DNA from: Marinifilum fragile JCM 15579
GTDB taxonomy: Bacteria; Bacteroidota; Bacteroidia; Bacteroidales; Marinifilaceae
Direction: 5' to 3'
Assembly: GCF_001310955.1 (NCBI RefSeq)
Contig: NZ_BAZX01000002.1
Location: forward strand, 248,001 to 312,000
DNA: 64,000 nt
Shown here: positions 24,999 through 33,184 of the stretch, in pieces
Layout of the letters: the number at the start of each line of letters is the position of its first letter
Numbering within the stretch: the first letter of the stretch is position 1
The notes under the pieces: model-generated
What the model saw: the letters and a program-made list of their open reading frames with translations, nothing else
What the model was told of the DNA's origin: nothing
Databases searched by the model: none
Made by a program: the position numbers and the translations under genes

Positions 24999-27566
24999 AT
25001 GAAAAATGTAATGAGAAGTATTTTGACAATGGCAGCTGTATTGATGCTGTCCGTTGCAGCTATTGCTCAAACCACCGTAAAAGGTGTAGTCGTAGATGGA
25101 GGTTCTGGTGAAAGTTTACCAGGAGCTTCAATTGTCGTATCAGGAACCGCTTCTGGTACAGTTTCAGGTTTTGATGGTTCTTTTGCTTTGCAAGTGCCTC
25201 AAGGAGCATCAAAAATTGTAGTTAGCTTCGTAGGTTTCCTTGATAAGGAAATCGCTTTATCGGGAGCTCAGGATTTAGGTACCATTAAGCTTGAGTCTGA
25301 CGCTGTTGGTTTGAAAGAAGTAAGTGTTTTAGCATCAGTTGCTATTCAAAGAAAAACTCCGGTTGCTGTTTCTACAATTTCTGCAGAGAAAATTGAAACT
25401 CAATTGGGTAGTCAGGAGTTTCCTGAAATCATGAAAATGACTCCAGGTGTATACGCTACTAAACAAGGTGGTGGTATTGGAGATTCTCGTATTAATGTTC
25501 GTGGTTTTTCTCAAGAGAATGTAGCTGTAATGATTAACGGTATTCCAGTAAATGACATGGAAAACGGACGTGTTTACTGGTCTAACTGGGCAGGTTTGTC
25601 AGATGCAACAAGATCAATGCAGGTGCAAAGAGGTCTTGGAGCTTCAAAATTGGCGATTAACTCTGTTGGTGGTACTTTAAACATTTTAACTAAAGCTTCT
25701 GAAGCTAAAAAAGGAGGTTTCGCTGAGATTTCTACTACTGATTTCGGAATTAGAAAGTACAAGTTAGGCTTAAATACTGGTTTAATGTCAAATGGTATGG
25801 CTGTTACTTTTATAGGTTCTAGAACCGAGGGTGAAGGGTATATCGATGAAACTTGGGCAGATGCTTGGTCATACTTTTTAACTGTAAGCAAAAACTTTGG
25901 TGATAAGCATAAATTGGTATTCACAGTAAGTGGTGCTCCTCAGGAACACGGACAAAGACCAGGTAGCAAGTACGACATGCTTTCATACGAGCAGTTTGAA
26001 AAATATGGAACTACTTATAATAAGAACTGGGGTTACTTAAAAGGTGAACGCATTAACGAGAAAGAGAACTTCTATCATAAGCCACAAGCTGGTTTAACTT
26101 GGTACTGGACCATTAATGACAGAACCAATTTGGCAACATCGGCTTACGCTTCAATTGGAACTGGTGGAGGTTCAGGTTATCTTGGGAAATACAAAGGAAC
26201 TTGGCAGTATGGTCCTAAATTGAATGATAACGGACAACAGAATTACGATGAGATCTGGAATGCTAACCGTGCAAATGGTTTAGCTGATGAAGGTGCTGAA
26301 ATGATTCTAAGAAACTCAATGAACAACCACAAATGGGTAGGTTTATTGTCAACTTTAAATCATGACCTAAATGACAACTTCAAATTGATCTCTGGTGTAG
26401 ATGGTCGTTACTACAAAGGTGAACACTATAGAGAGGTAAAAGATCTTTTAGGAGCTAAGTTTTGGGATGATTCATTCAAATCAGGAAATGCAAGAGCTAA
26501 GAAAGATGATAAGATTGACTATTATAATGATGCATTCGTAACCTATGTTGGTGCATTTACTCAAATTGAGTATTCTAAAAACAACTTGTCTACATTTATT
26601 GCTGGTACTATTTCTGATACTTGGTACAAGAGAAAAGATTACTTTAACTATAAAGATACTGAAGGTAACAGAGTTCCTGAAACTAGTGATACCGAAAGAG
26701 TTTTTGGTTACAATGGTAAGGCTGGTATCAACTACAATATTGACGAAAAGCACAATGTATTTGCAAATGCTGGTTACTACTCAAAAGCTCCGACCATTGA
26801 TGCGGTATTCTTGAATTACAAAAATGACTTAAACCCTGATTTAACCAATGAAAAAGTATCTGCTTTTGAGTTTGGTTATGGATTTAAATCTAAGAACTTA
26901 GTATTGAACTTGAATGCTTACTACACCAAGTGGAAAGATCGTTTCTTGGGTGCTACTTATAGAGATGCTTCTGGTGATAGTTATAATGTAAACTACAACA
27001 ACGTATCTGAAATTCACACCGGAGTTGAGTTGGAAGCTAAATTACAAGTTGTCAAAAATCTGGATATTCAATCACAGGTTTCTGTTGGTGACTGGTACTA
27101 TGACAAAGATGTTTCTACAGATTTGTATGACGATCAACAACAATTGGTTCAGCAAGGTGTAACTGTTGCAACTAAAGATTTGAAAGTTGCTGATGCACCT
27201 CAAACGCAAGTTGGGTTTGCGTTAAATTATAAATTCCTGGAGAACTTTAATTTGAATGCAAACTGGGTTTACTACGCAGACCTATATGCTAACTTCGATG
27301 TGAAGGATAGAATTATCAACGAAGGTAAAGATGCGGATCGTGAGCAATCATGGAAGCTTCCTTCGTATGATGTATTAGATTTAACACTTTCATATAACTT
27401 CGAAATTAAAGGATTAAAGTCAAGAATAGTTCTAAATGCATACAATGTATTGGATAAGGATTACATGGCTGAAGGTTTTGATGGAAGAAATCATGACAAA
27501 GAATCATTCGTTGGATTCAAAGGATGGAAGAGAAACTTTAACTTAGGATTTAAAGTTAACTTCTAA
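24999..27566 (+). CDS. TonB-dependent outer-membrane receptor with CarboxypepD_reg domain
   Basis: An 855-residue outer-membrane transporter. Signal peptide 1-23 (ending AAIAQ), a carboxypeptidase-regulatory-like domain at about 25-100 (VKGVVVDGGSGESLPGAS), then the plug (about 115-230, with INVRGFSQENVAVMINGIPV). A 22-strand barrel ends in the aromatic C-terminus FNLGFKVNF. There is no SusD partner. The plug segment NDMENGRVYWSNWAGLSDAT is closely related to that of the receptor at 30482, so the two belong to one subfamily. The substrate is unknown. A terminator follows and the gene is monocistronic. Confidence 0.93.
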   Translation: MKNVMRSILTMAAVLMLSVAAIAQTTVKGVVVDGGSGESLPGASIVVSGTASGTVSGFDGSFALQVPQGASKIVVSFVGFLDKEIALSGAQDLGTIKLESDAVGLKEVSVLASVAIQRKTPVAVSTISAEKIETQLGSQEFPEIMKMTPGVYATKQGGGIGDSRINVRGFSQENVAVMINGIPVNDMENGRVYWSNWAGLSDATRSMQVQRGLGASKLAINSVGGTLNILTKASEAKKGGFAEISTTDFGIRKYKLGLNTGLMSNGMAVTFIGSRTEGEGYIDETWADAWSYFLTVSKNFGDKHKLVFTVSGAPQEHGQRPGSKYDMLSYEQFEKYGTTYNKNWGYLKGERINEKENFYHKPQAGLTWYWTINDRTNLATSAYASIGTGGGSGYLGKYKGTWQYGPKLNDNGQQNYDEIWNANRANGLADEGAEMILRNSMNNHKWVGLLSTLNHDLNDNFKLISGVDGRYYKGEHYREVKDLLGAKFWDDSFKSGNARAKKDDKIDYYNDAFVTYVGAFTQIEYSKNNLSTFIAGTISDTWYKRKDYFNYKDTEGNRVPETSDTERVFGYNGKAGINYNIDEKHNVFANAGYYSKAPTIDAVFLNYKNDLNPDLTNEKVSAFEFGYGFKSKNLVLNLNAYYTKWKDRFLGATYRDASGDSYNVNYNNVSEIHTGVELEAKLQVVKNLDIQSQVSVGDWYYDKDVSTDLYDDQQQLVQQGVTVATKDLKVADAPQTQVGFALNYKFLENFNLNANWVYYADLYANFDVKDRIINEGKDADREQSWKLPSYDVLDLTLSYNFEIKGLKSRIVLNAYNVLDKDYMAEGFDGRNHDKESFVGFKGWKRNFNLGFKVNF

Positions 27567-27586
27567 GAAAAAATTTCAATTGATAT

Positions 27587-27618
27587 AAAAGCCGGATCCA
27601 TTTGGGTCCGGCTTTTTT
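27587..27618 (+). terminator. Terminator after the TonB-dependent receptor
   Basis: A 13-bp stem (AAAAGCCGGA.../TCCGGCTTTT with one G-T pair), ATTT loop, then a run of T. Confidence 0.9.
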
Positions 27619-27775
27619 ATATCCTATAATAAACCCCAATAACGTATTAATGAGAAGCTTATTGTGTAGAAATCTGTGTTTAATGACATAATAAATATCC
27701 TTGACATTGTATGCAAACTGTAGGAACTTGTTTGGTGTTAAATAAATATTAATCAAATCACTTAAATTTAATGTT

Positions 27776-28489
27776 ATGAGTAAAATAAATTTATGGTTAC
27801 AAGACAATATTTTAACGCCGAGACCTAATGATTATTATGCCCGGGTAAAGCCAATGGGGAACATAAAAATTGAGGATATTGCCAAGGAGATTATTAAAGG
27901 GGGATCCGAGCACAACGAGGCAACCATTATTGATATCCTTTCGCGCAGCAATCAAGTTATTATTGAAAAGATAGCGCAAGGCTATAATGTGAATACAGGA
28001 GTGTTTTATAGTCACATTACGGTGAATGGAGTTTTTAATGGAGCTACCGATAGATTTAATCCTGATGAACATCGCCTAATTGCTTCTTTTACCTCTAGTA
28101 ATGAATTGAGGGCTGAACTTAAGAAAACACAGGTGGAAATTGTTGGAACCCTAACCAGCGAGCCTGTGGTAGGAAAAGTAATTGATAGCTTAAGCGAGAA
28201 GGAAGACAGTAACATCACTCCTAATAATGTAATTATTGTGAAAGGAAATCGCCTTAAAATTGTTGGAGATGATGCTTCCGTGGGTGTTTACCTTATCAAT
28301 CAATCTGATGATACACGCCACAAGTGCGATCAGATCATATCCAACGAACCAAAGCAACTGATGGTAATGGTTCCTGTATTAAGTGCGGGAAATTATGTGT
28401 TGGAGATTGTTACGCAATATTCATCAAGCAATTTACTTTTAAAAGAGCCAAGGAAAACGCAATTTGAGCATGTGTTAATTGTTGAATAA
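27776..28489 (+). CDS. HU-like DNA-binding domain protein with DUF4469
   Basis: 237 residues. The N-terminal 120 match the Bacteroidota HU-like domain (YYARVKPMGNIKIEDIAKEI, then NTGVFYSHITVNGVFNGATD), a diverged IHF/HU fold. The C-terminal part of about 130-235 (NNVIIVKGNRLKIVGDDASV) fits DUF4469, an Ig-like domain. Members are often numerous in Bacteroidota genomes; their role in nucleoid structure or elsewhere is not established. It is a single gene between two terminators. Confidence 0.85.
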   Translation: MSKINLWLQDNILTPRPNDYYARVKPMGNIKIEDIAKEIIKGGSEHNEATIIDILSRSNQVIIEKIAQGYNVNTGVFYSHITVNGVFNGATDRFNPDEHRLIASFTSSNELRAELKKTQVEIVGTLTSEPVVGKVIDSLSEKEDSNITPNNVIIVKGNRLKIVGDDASVGVYLINQSDDTRHKCDQIISNEPKQLMVMVPVLSAGNYVLEIVTQYSSSNLLLKEPRKTQFEHVLIVE

Positions 28490-28514
28490 TAGTTGGAAAA
28501 CAATACATATAGAG

Positions 28515-28546
28515 TCCGGGTACTAGTTTTCGTATCCGGCTTTTTT
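28515..28546 (+). terminator. Terminator after the DUF4469 gene
   Basis: Stem TCCGGGTAC/GTATCCGG(C) with wobble pairs, then six T (28541-28546). Confidence 0.8.
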
Positions 28547-28556
28547 GTTGGATACT

Positions 28557-28652
28557 CCCACAAGCACTAGTGGGAGACCCCCATAAGTATTAATGGCGAT
28601 ATCCAATAGCTACTAATGGCAAGTTGCCATAGCTATTAATGGTGGTCTCCCA
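28557..28652. repeat. Four-unit palindromic tandem array, 22-24 bp period
   Basis: Units of the form CCA-N10/11-TGG recur at 28558-28573, 28581-28596, 28603-28619 and 28627-28642 (CCATAAGTATTAATGG, CCATAGCTATTAATGG and variants). The linkers are also symmetric: ATGGCAAGTTGCCAT at 28616-28630, and the outer TGGGAGACC (28571-28579) pairs with GGTCTCCCA (28644-28652). The whole can fold as a nested hairpin. No open reading frame is preserved. Confidence 0.8.
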
Positions 28653-28813
28653 TGAAATTATTTAGAAGTGAAATCGTAGATTTAATTTGCAAAATACTAT
28701 TTCGGGTGCTCATAGTCTCACTTTGTTCGGCAGCTTCCTTTTCCATTGATGGAAAAAGGAAGAGCCCCTGCGGCTTGAGCAGTTGAAATACGAAAGTATA
28801 AGTTTTCACAAAA
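28653..28813. repeat. Possible dispersed repeat remnant with strong hairpin
   Basis: Between the palindromic array and the EEP-gene terminator. It contains a hairpin CTTCCTTTTCCAT/ATGGAAAAAGGAAG (28734-28762) followed by AGCC/GGCT (28762-28774). It is less AT-rich than its surroundings. A leftward 63-codon frame crosses it but has no ribosome-binding site or domain, so I treat the region as non-coding. Confidence 0.4.
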
Positions 28814-28842
28814 AAGGCTGAACCCACTACAGATTCAGCCTT
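28810..28842 (-). terminator. Terminator after the EEP-family gene
   Basis: Stem AAGGCTGAA/TTCAGCCTT (28814-28842), followed on the minus strand by a T-tract (the A-run at 28810-28815). Confidence 0.8.
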
Positions 28843-28864
28843 CCTAAAAATATTATCAGTGTTT

Positions 28865-29914
28865 TTATTTCTCTTTTACAAGATAAACAAACACTGGCAG
28901 GTGATCGCTATAACCACCTACGTAGTTGTCAAATGAAAAAGTTCTTTTCGGATATCCCTTATAAGGACCACTTTCGGTAAACATGAATTTCTCTCTTAAT
29001 ATTTCTGATTTCAGATAAGTAAATCCACTCTTTGTGTGTACCAATGGATTTGAAAGAAGAATTTGGTCGAACAAATTCCAGCTATCGCGGTAGGCAAGGG
29101 TTCCAATCCCATTTTTGTATAGATTTTCCCAAGGATTATAGAATAAACCTCCTTGTACCTTCTTTTTGTTTGCTTTGGTACCAATTACTTTCTTCACACT
29201 TTCGTTAATCGGATCGTCGTTTAAATCGCCCATGATAAAGATTTTTGCGTTGGCATCATCTTTTAGAAGTGAATCAGCAATGGAACGAGTAACTGCAGCA
29301 GCACCGTTTCTATTAGGACGGCTTTTCTTTTCACCTCCATATCGCGATGGCCAGTGATTTACAATTACATGTACTTTATCACCAAACAATAATCCACTTA
29401 CCAACAACTGATCACGAGTGTACAGTGTATCTCCGTTTTCTTTAAGCGGTTGGTATTTGTATTTTTTCTGATCTAAAAGTTTAAAATGCTTCGGATTGTA
29501 CAACAAACCCACATCAATACCACGCTTATCAGGCGATTCGAAATGTGCAATTTGGTAGTTTCTGTTTTTAATTGGAGACTGTTTTACCAAATCTTCCAGT
29601 ACTCCACGGTTTTCAATCTCTGAAACACCAAGAATTGATACTCCCTCTTGTACGCCATCTTTTCCCATTAGAGAAATGATATGAGCCATATTAAAAAGCT
29701 TGTCTTCGTATCTGGTTTTGCTCCATTTTCTTTTTCCTTCCGGTAGGTATTCTTCATCACGCTTGTTTGGATCGTCAATTGTATCGAAAAGGTTCTCCAG
29801 ATTGTAAAAACCTACGCAGGCCACTTGGTAATCCTTCTTTTGTGCGAACGACTCACCAGATGAAACCATTAAAAAAGCCAATAATAAGGCTGCTATTGTT
29901 CTCATTCGTATCAT
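28865..29914 (-). CDS. Exported endonuclease/exonuclease/phosphatase-family protein
   Basis: A metal-dependent phosphoesterase of the DNase I-like (EEP) fold. From the ATG at 29914 there are 349 residues beginning with a signal peptide (MRTIAALLLAFLMVSSGESF, ending FAQ). An upstream in-frame ATG at 29950 would precede it by 12 poor residues and is rejected. Fold markers are FYNLENLFDTIDDP (metal-binding Glu), GVSEIENRGVLEDL, VIVNHWPSRYGG (catalytic His region), IFMGDLNDDP and the final YSDHLPVFVYL. It is divergent from the receptor/nuclease cluster that starts at 30482. The substrate may be DNA, a nucleotide or a phosphodiester; a role in external nucleic-acid degradation is inference from its neighbours. 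Confidence 0.9.
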   Translation of the reverse strand: MIRMRTIAALLLAFLMVSSGESFAQKKDYQVACVGFYNLENLFDTIDDPNKRDEEYLPEGKRKWSKTRYEDKLFNMAHIISLMGKDGVQEGVSILGVSEIENRGVLEDLVKQSPIKNRNYQIAHFESPDKRGIDVGLLYNPKHFKLLDQKKYKYQPLKENGDTLYTRDQLLVSGLLFGDKVHVIVNHWPSRYGGEKKSRPNRNGAAAVTRSIADSLLKDDANAKIFIMGDLNDDPINESVKKVIGTKANKKKVQGGLFYNPWENLYKNGIGTLAYRDSWNLFDQILLSNPLVHTKSGFTYLKSEILREKFMFTESGPYKGYPKRTFSFDNYVGGYSDHLPVFVYLVKEK

Positions 29915-30331
29915 GTGAATTCTGTAATTATGGCAGAAAATGCTCTGCAATAGTTTAATTCTAAATTTCTATATAAAACAAGGGAATGGAAACTATCCCA
30001 ATCAATCGGGGAGAATAGATTGATTTTACAGTCAAAATGGTTGGCAACGAATTGCGTTGCAATATTAAAGCTTTTTTAGGGATTAAAAAAGCGGAATGAA
30101 TTAGGAGAGAATAAAAGGATATTTGCATTCGTATGACATCTTGGTTTTAGTACAAAATCACATGAGGATAAAACATTAATTATTCGTCTTAATAATTACT
30201 TCAAGCTACATTAATCTTTAATATGTAACTGTTAGTCAAAAGTTATGGCCTGAAATGGATCATTAGCAGCTGATATTGCATTACTTAATCAAATTAACCA
30301 ATTCTTAATATGAGATTGTAATTTATATTAT
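29915..30331. other. Divergent regulatory region between EEP gene and receptor operon
   Basis: No gene. Two clean inverted repeats are visible: GCAACG/CGTTGC with an AATTG loop (30044-30060) and GCTTTTTTA/TAAAAAAGC with a GGGAT loop (30070-30092). No leftward TAnnTTTG was found for the EEP gene. The repeats could be operators or leader hairpins. Confidence 0.5.
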
Positions 30332-30339
30332 TAGTTTTG
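30332..30339 (+). promoter_or_regulatory. -7 box for the receptor/nuclease operon
   Basis: TAGTTTTG followed by C, matching TAnnTTTG. It would start a leader of about 135 nt before the ATG at 30482. The -33 element is not clear. Confidence 0.55.
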
Positions 30340-30372
30340 CAATCGTAAGACACACCATTTTATAGTCCCTCA

Positions 30373-30419
30373 ACAAATACTTCGTTGAAAGCAAATTTAT
30401 GGCTTTTGGAATTTGCTTT
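30373..30419 (+). promoter_or_regulatory. Structured leader hairpin upstream of receptor
   Basis: The predicted leader contains a perfect 10-bp stem AAAGCAAATT (30388-30397)/AATTTGCTTT (30410-30419) with a 12-base loop, preceded by a weaker CAAC/GTTG hairpin. It is followed by a purine-rich segment with a GTAGG repeat and then the start codon. It does not match a riboswitch class that I know. Confidence 0.5.
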
Positions 30420-30481
30420 TACCAGGGGAGAGGTAGGTAGCTTTCGAATGCCTAACTGTACTAATCAAATTTTTTATTTTC

Positions 30482-33157
30482 ATGAAAAAGATTCTTCTGT
30501 TTCTACTAATGGGAGTAATTTCATCTTTTGCATTACATGCCCAAACCGGGAATGTAAGTGGTAAGGTGAGAAACTCTGTAGACAGAAATTATCTATCTCA
30601 GGTAAAGGTTGAAGTATTGGGTACCAATTTAAGTACTTTCACCGATACTGAGGGTAATTTTCTGATCTCTGAAGTTCCGCAAGGTAAACACTTGTTGGAG
30701 TTTATTTTACAAGATTTTAAAAGCGTGTCGATGGCTGTAAATGTTGTCGCAGGAAGCACAATTGACCTTAAGGTGGTTGAATTGGTGCCAAGCGCTTTAA
30801 GTCAATCCTTAAAGGATTTTGACTTTTCTTCCTTAACCGATGAAGAATTAGATGATGAAGGTTCGAAAGAGAACATCTCTGGCTTGTTGGCAAGTTCTAA
30901 AGATGTATTTGTTTCGAATGCAGGTTATGTCTTCAGTCAGTTACGATTCAAAACTCGTGGATACAGTACTGACAATACCAGCATCCGTATGAACGGAATG
31001 CTGATGAATGACATGGAGAATGGTAGAGGATACTGGTACAAGTGGGGTGGTTTAAACGATGCTACTCGTAACCAGGAAATTCAATATGGTTTGGGTGCTA
31101 ATGGATTTGGTTTTGGAGGTATTGGTGGTACTACCAATATCAATACCAAGGCAATCGATCAAAGAGTAGGAACCAAATTGGTTTACTCTCGTTCAAACAA
31201 AAGCTACAGTAATCGTGTAATGGCTACACATTCAACAGGATTAATGGAGAATGGTTGGGCATTTACAGTATCTGGATCTCGTCGTTGGGGTGATGAAGGA
31301 TATGTTGATGCAACTTTTTACGATGCTTACAGCTATTTCTTATCTGCTTACAAGCAATTGAATGACAATCACAGCTTAAACCTAACAGTATTTGCTGCTC
31401 CTAGCGAAAGAGGTAAAGGTGGCGCATCAACTCAGGAGGTTTACGATCTTGTTGACGATAACTACTACAACCCATATTGGGGATATCAGAATGGTGAAAA
31501 AAGAAACTCGAGAGTGAGTAAGTCTCACCAACCAGTTTTCTTGTTGAATCATGATTGGAAAATCAACGAGAAATCCAATCTGAAAACAGGTGTTTCATAT
31601 ACTTTTGGACGTAATGGTAGCACCAGGTTAGGATGGTTTAATGCTCCTGATCCACGTCCGGACTACTACAATAAGTTACCAAGTAACTCTGCAAATCCAG
31701 AAGAAGTTGCAAGGCTTTGGAAAACTGATCCAAAAGTTCGTCACATCGATTGGGATAGAATGTACCAGGTGAACAGCAACGATCCTAATGCACAATACTA
31801 TGTGGAAGAGAATCGTTACGATGCTGAGCAATTGATGGCAAACACAACATTTACCAAAGAGATTAACAGCAACTGGAATTTAACAGCTGGTTTGGATTAT
31901 ACCTATTATATAGGTAGTCGTTTTAATAAAATGGATGATTTGTTAGGTGCTCAATACTTATTGGATTACGACAAGTATGCTCCAACTTCAATGAGGGATA
32001 ATGATTTGAATAATCCTGATAGAAAAGTAAAAGAAGGTGATACTTTTGGTTTCGATTACGATGTTCATTTGAGAAAAGCAGGATTCTTTGCTCAAACCGA
32101 TTTCGTGTACAACCAGTGGGAAGGTTACATTGGTGCAGAAGTGAGTCAGACAAAGATGTGGAGAGAAGGTAACATGAGAAAAGCCATTTTTGCTGATAAT
32201 TCATTTGGCGAAAGTAGCAAGAAAGATTTTACCAACTTTGGTGTTAAAGGAGGTTTAACCTACAAGTTAAACGGGCGTAACTACTTTAATGCAAATGCAG
32301 CTTATCAAACCAGAGCTCCTTTCTTGAGAAATGCATTTGAATCGGCAAGAACTAGAAACAAATGGGTTGACAACCTGGAGGAAGAAAAAATCATGTCTTT
32401 CGACGCAGGTTACCAATTGCGTACTCCATTTGTTAAGGCAAGCATTAAAGGATTCTATACTCGTTTCGAAGATCAAACAGAAGTTAGAAACTACTTTACA
32501 AGTAATTTTCAAAACGGACAAAGTGCTTTTGTAAATGCAATCTTAACAGGTATTAATAAAGAACATATGGGTGTTGAACTTGGTGTGGAAGCAAAACTAA
32601 CACCTACTTTGACAGCGATTTTCGCAGCATCTAAAGGACAATACATTTACGACTCAAGACCTCAAATGAAAGAGGTTGCTGTGGATATTGATTTGGCTAG
32701 TGAGACCAATACGGTTTATGCAAAGAATTTCTATGTTCCAGGTACACCACAAACGGCTGCTACATTAGGTTTGAAATATTCTTCTCCTAAATACTGGTGG
32801 GCAGGTATCAATGCTAACTATTACGATGATATCTATTTGGATTTCCATCCTGCAAGAAGAACATCAAAGGCTGTTGAAGGCATGACTCCAGGATCAGAAA
32901 ATTGGAATGCTACGATTAATCAGCGTCAGCTTGATGAAGCTTTCACTTTGGATTTGAACATTGGTAAATCATGGAAGATTCATGATTACTACATCTCCTT
33001 AAATGCAAGTGTAAACAATGTTTTGGATGATACAGATATCGTTACCGGAGGATACGAACAGAGTAGATCAGCTGTAGATTCAGATCGTAATTTTGGAGAT
33101 AAATTGTACTACTACTATGGTCGTACCTATTTTGTGAACCTAAGTGTTCGTTTTTAA
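30482..33157 (+). CDS. TonB-dependent receptor of putative nucleic-acid uptake locus
   Basis: An 891-residue outer-membrane transporter. Signal peptide 1-20 (ending LHAQ), carboxypeptidase-regulatory-like domain at about 23-100 (GNVSGKVRNSVDRNYLSQV), and a plug of about 140-235 with RFKTRGYSTDNTSIRMNGML and NDMENGRGYWYKWGGLNDAT. The barrel ends TYFVNLSVRF with a terminal Phe. The same NDMENG/W pattern occurs in the receptor at 24999. It is followed after 27 bp by a lipoprotein with DUF5689 and lamin-tail domains, in the position SusD would occupy in a glycan locus, and then by a nuclease. Import of oligonucleotides is therefore plausible, but this is inference. Confidence 0.93.
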   Translation: MKKILLFLLMGVISSFALHAQTGNVSGKVRNSVDRNYLSQVKVEVLGTNLSTFTDTEGNFLISEVPQGKHLLEFILQDFKSVSMAVNVVAGSTIDLKVVELVPSALSQSLKDFDFSSLTDEELDDEGSKENISGLLASSKDVFVSNAGYVFSQLRFKTRGYSTDNTSIRMNGMLMNDMENGRGYWYKWGGLNDATRNQEIQYGLGANGFGFGGIGGTTNINTKAIDQRVGTKLVYSRSNKSYSNRVMATHSTGLMENGWAFTVSGSRRWGDEGYVDATFYDAYSYFLSAYKQLNDNHSLNLTVFAAPSERGKGGASTQEVYDLVDDNYYNPYWGYQNGEKRNSRVSKSHQPVFLLNHDWKINEKSNLKTGVSYTFGRNGSTRLGWFNAPDPRPDYYNKLPSNSANPEEVARLWKTDPKVRHIDWDRMYQVNSNDPNAQYYVEENRYDAEQLMANTTFTKEINSNWNLTAGLDYTYYIGSRFNKMDDLLGAQYLLDYDKYAPTSMRDNDLNNPDRKVKEGDTFGFDYDVHLRKAGFFAQTDFVYNQWEGYIGAEVSQTKMWREGNMRKAIFADNSFGESSKKDFTNFGVKGGLTYKLNGRNYFNANAAYQTRAPFLRNAFESARTRNKWVDNLEEEKIMSFDAGYQLRTPFVKASIKGFYTRFEDQTEVRNYFTSNFQNGQSAFVNAILTGINKEHMGVELGVEAKLTPTLTAIFAASKGQYIYDSRPQMKEVAVDIDLASETNTVYAKNFYVPGTPQTAATLGLKYSSPKYWWAGINANYYDDIYLDFHPARRTSKAVEGMTPGSENWNATINQRQLDEAFTLDLNIGKSWKIHDYYISLNASVNNVLDDTDIVTGGYEQSRSAVDSDRNFGDKLYYYYGRTYFVNLSVRF

Positions 33158-33184
33158 TCTAAAATCTATAAAAACTAAGATATA

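Noticed and set aside
28557-28652. Possible CRISPR array
   Set aside because: Units are short, palindromic and contiguous with no unique spacers of 30-40 bp, and no cas genes are near. The same applies to the arrays at 7189 and 63300.
28636-28827. 63-codon leftward frame in the EEP/DUF4469 gap
   Set aside because: It crosses a strong hairpin and runs into the EEP terminator, with no ribosome-binding site. Kept only as part of a possible dispersed repeat.
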